DNA of 64,000 nt from Flavobacterium pectinovorum (GTDB taxonomy: Bacteria; Bacteroidota; Bacteroidia; Flavobacteriales; Flavobacteriaceae): NCBI RefSeq assembly GCF_006438875.1, contig NZ_RCZH01000018.1, positions 78,931 through 142,930 of the forward strand, written 5' to 3'. Under the pieces are notes generated by a model. That model saw only the letters and a list, made by a program, of their open reading frames with translations, searched no databases and was not told the DNA's origin. Numbering within the stretch: position 1 is the stretch's first letter; each line of letters begins with the position of its first letter. The position numbers and the translations under genes were made by a program. Below are positions 26,594-34,096 of the stretch, in pieces.

Positions 26594-26881
26594 TTGGAAA
26601 AATCATCCGTTTATTTTGATAGGATACTGAGTAAACTTGCCCAGAGTTACCCCGGGACCTGCGCATTAGAAGACCTGGCAGTACTTGTAATGCCAGCTTA
26701 CAATGTTATGAAAATATTTAGCGAAAATATTTCCGTGCAAAGAGACAACCATGCAAAAATACTAGATGCCCTAATCCTGCTGGAGGATCAGGGGTATATT
26801 GTCCTGAATCCGGCTACAGATGAAAGTTCAATAACCATAAAAGGCCTAATCAAAATAAATAATACGGTATTTTTCAATTAA
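26594..26881 (+). CDS. Small protein with winged-helix-like pattern, unknown
   Basis: A 95-residue frame beginning at TTG 26594; no upstream ATG exists in frame. The pattern (DALILLEDQGYIVLNPATDE followed by SSITIKGLIKINN) suggests a helix plus a beta wing, as in small winged-helix proteins, but DNA binding is only a guess. A GTATCTTTA sequence about 25 bp before the start resembles the Bacteroidota -7 box, which supports transcription from here. Alternatives are a later internal ATG or a non-coding stretch. Confidence 0.45.
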   Translation: MEKSSVYFDRILSKLAQSYPGTCALEDLAVLVMPAYNVMKIFSENISVQRDNHAKILDALILLEDQGYIVLNPATDESSITIKGLIKINNTVFFN

Positions 26882-26986
26882 GTTTTTTTTTAAAAAGGGG
26901 TACTGAACTGTCTTAATATCCAAAATCCTGGGAACTCCTGTGTTATTGTTTAACTATTGTGTTTCGTTTTTAACTCTATAAAGCAA

Positions 26987-28000
26987 TTACTTATCTGCAA
27001 AAACTTTTTTCCAATCATCTTTAATACTGATGACATGCCATTTGTTTTGTGCCGCTGCATTTAAGGACAGGTTATCTTTTTCCTGATAACTATATTCTCT
27101 GACTGCATCGTCGTGATTTACCAGCAATTGAAAAGAGGGATATTTATTTCCCTGAGAATATTTTAGCATGGCAATATCGCCAGCTCCGCCTTCATTGCCG
27201 CATGCAAAAACAGGACGCTGACCAATGTGAAGCTGAATTCCAACCGGCTTTCCTTCTTTATCATTTAAATGGTCTAAGGCAGCTTCTCTTTTTATACTAT
27301 TAGAAGCATCATCAAATGTATATTTGAAAGAAGTCCCAACAACCTGATTTTTTGGAATACCATAAAAACCCTCTGAAATCGCTCTCACTACTTCAATTGT
27401 ACCACCGGTTACGATATAAGTTGTAAATCCATTCGCCCGCAGATAATTTAATAACTCCAATTGAGGCTGGTATCTGATTTGTTTCAATGTTACATTTTTG
27501 CTCGGGTATTTTGCTGCACCAAAAAACTCCTTTACAGAAGCTTCAAATTCGTCTTCACTCATACCGGTATGAGTAGCTGCAAGTAATTCTATCAGTGCCT
27601 TTTCACCGCCATTCTCAAAAAAAGCTTTATCTTTTTCAACAACTGCCTTAAAAGGCTGTTGTTGGACTAATGCGGGATTTGCTTCTACCATCTTTTTAAC
27701 AAGGAAGAAAGCAAACAATTCCTGAACATATGGTTTTTCGGCCCACAGCGTTCCATCATTATCAAAAGTGGCAATTCTATTTTCAACCGGAATAAAATCC
27801 GGACTTCCTTTTGTTGTGACTTTTTTTACGTAAGCAATAATATCTTTTTTCAAAGGGCCATCATTCCAGCTTGGCAGCGGATCCTGGCTAGTTGCAACAA
27901 CTGCAATACTTTCTCTTGCATTAAAAGTTGTATATTTTTCTATTTTATTAAAAGAAACAAGGAAAAATAAAAATACGGGTAATACATATATTCTTTTCAT
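26987..28000 (-). CDS. Secreted HAD-superfamily phosphatase
   Basis: A 337-residue protein with an N-terminal hydrophobic export segment (IYVLPVFLFFLVSF). HAD motif I is TFDNDGTLW, with nucleophile Asp80 and Asp82. Motif II is YIVTGGT near residue 190, and the late acidic motif is CGNEGGAGDIAML near 270. A helical cap lies between motifs I and II. It should hydrolyse a phosphomonoester in the periplasm. Close relatives often sit in arylsulfatase/DUF1254 clusters in other bacteria (recalled). Here it is 19 kb from the sulfatase, and the upstream region carries a short C-terminal gene relic, so it may be the last survivor of such an operon. Confidence 0.85.
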   Translation of the reverse strand: MKRIYVLPVFLFFLVSFNKIEKYTTFNARESIAVVATSQDPLPSWNDGPLKKDIIAYVKKVTTKGSPDFIPVENRIATFDNDGTLWAEKPYVQELFAFFLVKKMVEANPALVQQQPFKAVVEKDKAFFENGGEKALIELLAATHTGMSEDEFEASVKEFFGAAKYPSKNVTLKQIRYQPQLELLNYLRANGFTTYIVTGGTIEVVRAISEGFYGIPKNQVVGTSFKYTFDDASNSIKREAALDHLNDKEGKPVGIQLHIGQRPVFACGNEGGAGDIAMLKYSQGNKYPSFQLLVNHDDAVREYSYQEKDNLSLNAAAQNKWHVISIKDDWKKVFADK

Positions 28001-28136
28001 AATATTATTTTTAATTTATTGAAATGCCTGAGTTCGGAACAACTCAAGCATTTTGATAGTTTTATGTTTTTATGTTCTGCGTGTAGCTTAGCTATTACTT
28101 TTTTTAAAAAATTATAAATTACTGCAATACCGGCTC

Positions 28137-28262
28137 TTATTTACCACCGCCGGTGGCGCCATTAGAGAGTATTTCCATAACTCCATCCAAATTCATAGTT
28201 CCACTCTTTTGACCTGGACCAGAGTACGTTGGAAGAGAAAGATGAAATGATGACTTGAAAAA
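28137..28262 (-). pseudogene. Possible 3' remnant of an unknown gene
   Basis: The minus strand is open for about 42 codons without a start and reads PTYSGPGQKSGTMNLDGVME, ending ILSNGATGGGK-stop. The Gly-rich, well-ordered ending looks like a protein C-terminus rather than random sequence. It lies 137 bp upstream of the HAD gene. I cannot name the family. Confidence 0.3.
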
Positions 28263-28363
28263 TTAATCAATAAATAAATTTAAAAAAAACAGCAAAGGTG
28301 AATAATCAATTATAATATATTTATTAAATCAAACAAAAACAGACTATTCTAGTCCCTTTTTTA

Positions 28364-28735
28364 TTAGTTAAGACTAAAGTTGTTTATTTTATTGATATTA
28401 TAAATCTCTCTAATATTATCTAACAGGTTCATAGTAAATTCATTTTTAAGGACACCAAAATCTTTATCAAAATAGCTTCTAATTAATAAAACTACCTTAT
28501 CCCAGTCCAGAATAGACATTTTTAAGCGTTTATCCTGATTTTCCCCAAAAATTAAAAACAATTGTAAATCTTTTTGAATTTCAAGAACATACTCTTCATC
28601 AACATGACCGATCCAGATAAAACCATGTTCATCATCCACATTAATTAATTCTATGAGTGCGTTGTAAGCATCAGTAATCAAAGCATTATTTATTGATTCT
28701 CCCCAAGCTTTTTCTATCCAAAATTCTGTTACCAC
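28364..28735 (-). CDS. Immunity-like small cytosolic protein, unknown
   Basis: A 123-residue acidic protein without signal peptide: MVTEFWIEKAWGESINNALI, then EHGFIWIGHVDEEYVLEIQK and LFLIFGENQDKRLKMSILDW. Short, acidic, mixed alpha/beta proteins of this kind are common as immunity proteins of polymorphic toxins in Bacteroidota, and the ending with a helix of about 30 residues fits. No toxin gene is adjacent, so it would be an orphan. The assignment rests on general resemblance only. Confidence 0.55.
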   Translation of the reverse strand: MVTEFWIEKAWGESINNALITDAYNALIELINVDDEHGFIWIGHVDEEYVLEIQKDLQLFLIFGENQDKRLKMSILDWDKVVLLIRSYFDKDFGVLKNEFTMNLLDNIREIYNINKINNFSLN

Positions 28736-29239
28736 TTATTTTTAAATTATATTAATCTGCATAAAAAAAATAAAATACCAACAAAACCTAAAATTTAATT
28801 CAGTAGTTTGATTTTCAAACATTTCAAATGTATTATTTTTTTTTATAAAACGTGTCTTTTAAAATAAATGAACTTCAAACTAAGATTATTTTGTCGAAAA
28901 CAAAGTAAAAAAAAGCAAAGTTAGTAAACTATGGAATTACAGACCAGAAAAAACGCGAGAATGCAATAAATGAAAATAGTAAGAAAGTCATTGATGCATG
29001 GCTTACATGCATTTATAGAAGAAAGTAATTTAGTTCTAGTGATAGAAAATTTCAATGCTTTGCTATATAGGTAACCATTTTAGGTATTAGTTTTGTATGA
29101 ATAAGAGCGCGACGCGAGAGCATCATAATATCATAACAAAAAAAACATAACCACTTGTTTTATAGTTTATTGTAAAAAAATATTCGTAAATTGCTTAATA
29201 ATTTAAACCTGTTTTTTTTAAAAATCAAAAATCAACATT
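28736..29239. other. Intergenic, no gene seen
   Basis: Divergent spacer between the immunity-like gene (minus) and a secreted protein gene (plus). Very A+T-rich apart from GAGCGCGACGCGAGAG at about 29105. Promoters for both flanking genes should lie here; none was chosen with confidence. Confidence 0.35.
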
Positions 29240-29656
29240 ATGAAAAAGTATATTTTAATACTAGGTTTTATGTTTTCTATAGCTTCATTTTCACAAAATA
29301 TTACATCTAAAAGTGAGAATGCAAATGTGGCACAATATGAATTGCTAAAAAAAGTTAATGGATATTATCCAGATATAAGCTTAAGCGAAAAGGTTATCAA
29401 TTTTTATGTCGGTGATAAAATAATTGACACGAAACAGGAATTTTCTATAAAAAACACAGAATTTACAAGTTACGTGCTGAGTATTAGTCCTGATAACAAA
29501 AGAGTAGTATTTGATTTTGTATCAGAAAAAAATGGAAAAATTTATGGTGCTGTTGTTGTTGTTAAGGAAAGTTATGTAAGAACAACTTTTAATGAAAATT
29601 TAGGACTGGTTGATATAATGGTTAATGGTAAATCCGTTTGTATACAAAAGATATAG
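29240..29656 (+). CDS. Secreted small protein, unknown
   Basis: A 138-residue protein with a strong signal peptide (MKKYILILGFMFSIASFSQ) predicted to be cleaved near residue 19. The mature part alternates short beta strands (FTSYVLSISPDNKRVVFDFV and KIYGAVVVVKESYVRTTF), suggesting a small beta-sandwich or barrel in the periplasm. No lipobox cysteine and no sorting domain are present. I recognise no family. It stands alone. Confidence 0.65.
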   Translation: MKKYILILGFMFSIASFSQNITSKSENANVAQYELLKKVNGYYPDISLSEKVINFYVGDKIIDTKQEFSIKNTEFTSYVLSISPDNKRVVFDFVSEKNGKIYGAVVVVKESYVRTTFNENLGLVDIMVNGKSVCIQKI

Positions 29657-29969
29657 CTTTTTATACATAAAAATAAAAAATCTTTATACTATAGGCTGCC
29701 CTATTTTTATAAAATTTGTAAAAGCAAACTACCAAGGGTTCAAAATAAACATGTTTAATTCTTTTATGTGGTAAAAGTATTACAATATTATTAAATTAAT
29801 TATTATTTAAATAATTAATTTAAATGCAAAATTATCAATAGTACAGTGCAATATTTCTAATATAAACGGCTAATCAAAAGAATATTCTGTAATAGATTGT
29901 AAGTAACCAATCTAATTCATCTCTTAACATTTTAATAAATAGTACATTTGATATAAATGTATCAAATAA
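29657..29969. other. Intergenic, no gene; contains a small palindrome before the receiver gene
   Basis: At 29947-29966 TTTGATA-TAAATG-TATCAAA forms a perfect 7-bp inverted repeat ending 3 bp before the ATG of the receiver gene, so it overlaps the ribosome-binding region. The rest is A+T-rich without features. Confidence 0.4.
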
Positions 29970-30422
29970 ATGGAAAATAAAGAGAATATAAGAATCTTAC
30001 TTACTGATGATGATGAAGATGAAAGAGAGTTTTTTGGTCAGGCAATAGCAGATCTTCATCTTAACTATCAAGTTGAGTTTTGTAAAAATGGAGTAGAACT
30101 TCTAGACCGACTTTATGATAAAAATACGGATATCCCTGATATCATTTTTTTAGATCTTAATATGCCCATCTTATCTGGGTTTGAAACTTTACAGAAAATT
30201 AGGGAAGATAACAGATTTAAAAATATTCCGATAATTGCCATTTATTCAACTTCCGCAACACCCGACGGGGTTAAAAATACTTTTAAATTAGGTGCAAATG
30301 CTTATATAGTGAAACCTATTTCTTTTACTGATCAAAAAAATATGCTCAAAAAAGTGATTGAAATCGACTGGATAGAAAAGTCGGCAAATGCTAAAATTGA
30401 ATCTTTTGTGATTACACTTTAG
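29970..30422 (+). CDS. Stand-alone response-regulator receiver domain (Rcp1-like)
   Basis: A 150-residue single receiver domain: acidic cluster LTDDDEDE (Asp13-15), phosphoacceptor Asp62 in IIFLDLNMP, switch residues near Ser93/Thr94 (IYSTSA) and Lys115 in AYIVKPISF. There is no output domain. The LDLNMP...ETLQKIREDNRFKNIP pattern is typical of the Rcp1-like receivers of Bacteroidota, which usually work with hybrid or phytochrome-like kinases. It lies next to CheB-type genes (one dead, one intact), pointing to a signalling neighbourhood. Confidence 0.9.
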   Translation: MENKENIRILLTDDDEDEREFFGQAIADLHLNYQVEFCKNGVELLDRLYDKNTDIPDIIFLDLNMPILSGFETLQKIREDNRFKNIPIIAIYSTSATPDGVKNTFKLGANAYIVKPISFTDQKNMLKKVIEIDWIEKSANAKIESFVITL

Positions 30423-30493
30423 TATTCAAAGAAAGAATATCTTTTAATATTATGCATTGATTTCTCTTATTTAATACCTAAAAATTAAAATCA

Positions 30494-30699
30494 TGCATCT
30501 GCAGAAAAAAAACTTACCTAAGCAACCCGCCAGGATTTTCCGATCACTGGTATTGGTGCTTCCGCAGGAGGACTGGAAGCATTTAGGCAGTTTATAGAAA
30601 CAATTCCTTATGATTCTGAAATGGCCTATGTTATTGTACAGCATTTGCATCCACTACATGATACTATGCTGACAGAACTTCTTTCTCGTGTTACCAAAG
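30494..30699 (+). pseudogene. 5' fragment of a CheB-type (CheB/CheR fusion-like) gene, cut by IS6
   Basis: ATG 30494 opens a frame that loses register after a few codons. The next frame reads FPITGIGASAGGLEAFRQFI then YDSEMAYVIVQHLHPLHDTM and LTELLSRVTKG. GASAGG-EA and VIVQHLHP are the Ser and His motifs of the methylesterase domain, in the form typical of large CheB-CheR-PAS fusion proteins rather than the intact CheB at 31849. The homology ends exactly at the IS6 end (about 30700). Confidence 0.8.
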
Positions 30700-31090
30700 G
30701 GTTCTGTTGCATCTGTTAGAATCAAATATAAATATTTAAGTAATTTAAAAGTTAAAACTGCCAATTTACAGAATGATTTAAACATAGTTATAACTGGCAT
30801 AACAATCTGATTATTTCTCAAAATATGTACAACTTCAATTCCGCTCAATGTTCGAGTGGCCGATTCAAAACTTCTATCGCCTAATCCGTTTTGTATCCCC
30901 CATTTTATAAATCGATAGCCCTGTTCGACAATTTTTTGAGATATTTACATTGTCGGATTGCTATTTGGGAAAGCGAACGTTTATTATAAACTTTAACAGC
31001 ACTTATATTTGATCCGCTTTTATCAATATTTATTTTATCTGGTTTATAATTATTAGCAATTGCCTTTATTAAAAATGACCGAGCACTCAT
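30700..31090 (-). mobile_element. IS6-family element relic with one terminal repeat
   Basis: GGTTCTGTTGCAT at 30700 is the typical IS6 terminal inverted repeat. The minus strand then encodes the 3' part of the transposase in two frames: SARSFLIKAIANNYKPDKIN to SLSQIAIRQCKYLKKL, then FIKWGIQNGLGDRSFESATR, TLSGIEVVHILRNNQ and KSFCKLAV. A 1-bp loss at the A-run near 30945 breaks the frame. The 5' half and the other terminus are missing. The element truncates the CheB-type gene on one side and abuts a DUF1214 relic on the other. Confidence 0.88.
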
Positions 31091-31113
31091 CCGCTATTTT
31101 CGTTTAGTCAATA

Positions 31114-31437
31114 GGAAATCAACTGGATGGTCGGATTTATCAATATGTTATTCATTTTCCAAAAGGACAAACGCCACCTGACAAATACTTCTGGAGTATA
31201 CGCTCTACGAATTGCCAAGTCGTTATCTAGTAAATAATCCAATCAACAGACATTCTATTGGAAACAGAACTACAGGATTGAAATATGAGCCTAATGGAGA
31301 TTTAGTGACTTAAATACTGCATAAATCTCCTAAAATAAAAGAATCCAATTAGTTACTGGTGCCTAAGGATACTTTTTATTATTTGATTCGAATATATGCT
31401 CGTGAAGAATCTATTTTTTATTGGTACGTGCTAAAAA
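31114..31437 (+). pseudogene. C-terminal relic of a DUF1254/DUF1214 protein
   Basis: The plus strand reads GNQLDGRIYQYVIHFPKGQT, PPDKYFWSI, and after a 1-bp shift LYELPSRYLVNNPINRHSIG, NRTTGLKYEPNGDLVT, stop, ILHKSPKIKESN, stop, LLVPKDTFYYLIRIYAREES. FPKGQTPP-KYFWS-T-YELP-RYLV-NPI-R-SIG is the characteristic DUF1214 C-terminal pattern. One frameshift and two stops show that it is dead. DUF1254/1214 proteins frequently accompany arylsulfatase and SphA genes in other bacteria (recalled). Confidence 0.82.
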
Positions 31438-31440
31438 AAA

Positions 31441-31848
31441 ATCTTATTATAATCTTATAAAATAAATAATGAATTTTTTAAATAGTCCTACAAAGGTTAA
31501 TGTGCATTTTTTGTTTAAATTTTTTCTTTTAGTTTATCTTAATGTTAAGATTACCTATAAACGCAATTTGCAGCTATCTAGTGAATAATTATTTACCCTT
31601 GCTGTTTTTTATCTTAAATATTTTTTTTTGAATAAGACTATTTACATTTATGTAAATTGATGCTTCAAAGTAGAAGGCATATTCACTTAGACCTTTTTTA
31701 ATAAATGTTTACCAAATGAAAGACTCTAAGAATTTGAAAAACTAGTAATAAAATTATATTTAGATCGAAAGAGTCTTTTACAACTATAGCAATTTTCTGT
31801 TCCTTTTTATTTTCAATATTTTGAAATTTATTTTCTTACATTTATAAG
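31441..31848. other. Intergenic upstream of cheB
   Basis: Very A+T-rich; no gene or repeat. The cheB promoter should lie near 31780-31835 (an AATATTTTG sequence resembles a -7 box). Confidence 0.35.
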
Positions 31849-32865
31849 ATGAAAGCAATTAAAGAAGAAAATAATTTTATTGTTGTAGTAGGTACATCAG
31901 CAGGAGGCATGAAAGCCTTGATAACTTTGTTAGAACAGCTTCCAAAGGATTTTCCCGCGCCTCTTTTGATTGTTCAACACATCTCTGCTGATGCAACAGG
32001 AGATGCACTGCTAAATTCACTAAATAAAATTGGAAAACTCAAATGCATCCACGCCAAGCACGGAAATAGGATTGAATCTGGTCATATTTATCTTGCTCCT
32101 TCTGATCATCACTTGATGGTTGAAAACAATGGCACTCTTTTAGTAACCAAAGGTGCTCAGGAAAATCGCTCACGCCCTGCAATCGACCCTTTATTCAGAT
32201 CAGCAGCAGCTTCTTTTGGAAACAGGACAATAGGACTTCTTTTAACTGGATATTTGGATGATGGGACTGCCGGTCTTATTGCTATTCAAAGATGTGGGGG
32301 TATCAGTATAATTCAAGATCCAGCAGATGCGGATTATCCTGATATGCCGAAAAATGCACTGAATCAAATGAAGCCGGATTATTGTATACCTATAGCAGAG
32401 ATGGGCGGTGTTCTTTCTATTCTGATGACAAGAAAAACCAGTAAACAGCCGGCAATTCCAGAAGACATAATAAAGGAGATTAAAATAGCCCAGCGAGTAT
32501 TAAGCGATCTTCCTTCGGTTAATTCTCTTGGCGAGCAGGTTCCCTTTAATTGCCCAGGCTGTGGAGGTGTTTTATGGAAAATGGATAAGGGTCCCGGCCT
32601 GAGATATCGCTGTCATACCGGCCATGCCTATACTGCTGCTGCTTTACTGGCGGAACAAACCGAAAAAATTGAAGAAACTATGTGGACCGCCCTTAGAATG
32701 TTCGAAGAAAGAAAAAATCTTCTCACCACTATCGCAAATGGTCAAAAAGGCGCAATGGCTGTCTCGGCCAGAGAAAGGGCAAACATGTCACAGATTCATA
32801 TAGACAGGATAAGGGCAGTTTTATTGGCTGATGATAAATCGAGTATCAGTGATTCTCCAATATAA
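31849..32865 (+). CDS. cheB: CheB-type protein-glutamate methylesterase without receiver domain
   Basis: A 338-residue cytosolic protein. The methylesterase domain occupies residues 9-190 with the catalytic triad Ser17 (VGTSAGG), His44 (LIVQHIS) and Asp138 (LLTGYLDDGTAGL). It lacks the N-terminal receiver of enteric CheB, so it is not switched by CheA in the usual way. The C-terminal part has a zinc-ribbon-like motif (NCPGCGGVLW and YRCHTGHAY, about residues 225-260) followed by a helical tail. This layout is common among orphan CheB proteins in flavobacteria. No CheR or chemoreceptor is near; a dead CheB-type fragment lies 1.1 kb upstream. The substrate is unclear. Confidence 0.88.
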   Translation: MKAIKEENNFIVVVGTSAGGMKALITLLEQLPKDFPAPLLIVQHISADATGDALLNSLNKIGKLKCIHAKHGNRIESGHIYLAPSDHHLMVENNGTLLVTKGAQENRSRPAIDPLFRSAAASFGNRTIGLLLTGYLDDGTAGLIAIQRCGGISIIQDPADADYPDMPKNALNQMKPDYCIPIAEMGGVLSILMTRKTSKQPAIPEDIIKEIKIAQRVLSDLPSVNSLGEQVPFNCPGCGGVLWKMDKGPGLRYRCHTGHAYTAAALLAEQTEKIEETMWTALRMFEERKNLLTTIANGQKGAMAVSARERANMSQIHIDRIRAVLLADDKSSISDSPI

Positions 32866-32890
32866 TAGCGCAAGTATCTGCTACCGTTTT

Positions 32891-32919
32891 TCGATAATCG
32901 GATTATTTCCGATTATCGA
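32891..32919. repeat. Perfect 12-bp inverted repeat after cheB
   Basis: TCGATAATCGGA / TCCGATTATCGA with a 5-nt loop, 25 bp after the cheB stop. There is no T-run on the plus-strand 3' side, so it is a 3' hairpin or protein site rather than a standard intrinsic terminator. Confidence 0.6.
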
Positions 32920-33092
32920 TTCATGAAATGTCAAAAATATTTGTAAAACAAGTTTAGGCAGTTTTATAATAATGCTCACCTCTGGAAAGAATAAAATGTA
33001 CTGAAAGAGTTTTTTGATTTTATAGACAAACAATCTGACAAATCCCTTCAAACCCAACAATGGTATATTGTGCTTCTGACAAATTTGGAGTG

Positions 33093-33132
33093 GATACCAT
33101 TTTTGCCACAAAAAGTCAAGCCTGTCTATTTT
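33093..33132 (+). repeat. Solitary copy of the repeat box
   Basis: GGATACCATTTTTGCCACAA then CAAGCCTGTCTATTTT matches the boxes at 8471, 11063 and 13131, but no conserved AATCCCC block follows. Minus-strand frame 32881-33111 covers the box and the hairpin and is not considered a gene. Confidence 0.6.
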
Positions 33133-33245
33133 GAAGTGAATAAAGAAAGCTACAAAAAATAGATCTTCTTTTTGATGTGGGTAAAAGTTAACAATCTCTA
33201 AATTTAGGGATATAAAAAAGGCTAGGTGAACAAAGCTTAGAATAC

Positions 33246-33400
33246 TAGTTTATCAGAATAAATATAAAACAAGAGAACAAGCTAAAAATTCTTTTTTTTG
33301 GTATATAGAAAATTTTTATAACACTCTTAGAAGGCATTCTGCTCTTGGAAATCTAGCAATAGTAGAATTTCAAAATCAGTATCTCATTTCTCCAAAATAA
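33246..33400 (+). mobile_element. IS3-family transposase (OrfB) 3' fragment
   Basis: The plus strand reads NKYKTREQAKNSFFWYIENF then YNTLRRHSALGNLAIVEFQN before a stop. YN-RRHSALG--P-EFE is the conserved C-terminal end of IS3-family integrase-type transposases. Only about 50 codons remain. Confidence 0.82.
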
Positions 33401-33802
33401 ACATTTACGGGCATTGCCACTATTTTTACATTTGTACTGTCGAAAGAGAAATGATTAAAGTTCGTAAAGTATAGAATTCGCTTAAAAAAATTGAATCTTT
33501 GTGTTTTGCAATAAGATTATCGAGCCAATGGATTACAAATATTTAAGAATGATTTATAGACACGAATTATAACCTTACAACTCGTAATTTAAGCTCCTCC
33601 TGAAAAAATCCTAATTTCATTAGATTATTTTATGGTTAAATTTTAACATTGAAAATTCTAAATTCAAATCTTTCAAAAAAATAGGAAATGATTCTGGAGA
33701 ATCTACCGTAACTTTTCCTTTCTTTTTATTTGCATATTCTCTAAAAAATAATGATCATCACACTCTTTAAAAAAAATGACACAATACAAATTATCACTAA
33801 AA
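33401..33802. other. Intergenic, no gene seen
   Basis: A+T-rich sequence between the IS3 relic and the small PID-type gene. No supported frame or strong hairpin. Confidence 0.35.
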
Positions 33803-34018
33803 TTACAAGTGGTTGTATTTTTTTCTCCAGATTACGTACAAACCAAGAAATAATGCTGCAATAGAAAGTGCAATCAGATGACTGTCAATAGGAACTGAAG
33901 ACTGATCTGTTGGATTAGGATCATTTGGATCTTCAAAATCCGGAGGTGGAGGGCTGTCTTGAGCAAATGCAATGGTGCACAAAAAAAACAGCAAAACGAC
34001 ATGGATTATCTTTTTCAT
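33803..34018 (-). CDS. Small exported protein with PID-type C-terminal membrane anchor
   Basis: Starting at ATG 34016-34018 (Met before KKIIHVVLLFFL) the protein has 71 residues; an upstream in-frame ATG would add 12 residues that spoil the signal peptide. It consists of a signal peptide, a short Pro/Asp/Asn-rich linker (DSPPPPDFEDPNDPNPTDQS), then PIDSHLIALSIAALFLGLYV with a basic end WRKKYNHL. This tripartite P-I-D, hydrophobic, basic ending matches what I recall of PID-CTERM sorting signals in flavobacteria. It follows the 2514-residue T9SS protein by 78 bp on the same strand. It may be a tiny surface- or membrane-anchored partner of the adhesin. Confidence 0.6.
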   Translation of the reverse strand: MKKIIHVVLLFFLCTIAFAQDSPPPPDFEDPNDPNPTDQSSVPIDSHLIALSIAALFLGLYVIWRKKYNHL

Positions 34019-34096
34019 ATGGCAGGAGATATTAGTGCCAAAACATTTTGGCACCTGAGATTTAATCCGGATCTTTTCTGTAAGACCTTAGGGTAT

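Noticed and set aside
32881..33111. Minus-strand frame of 76 codons
   Set aside because: It spans a perfect palindrome and a repeat box and has random-looking composition.
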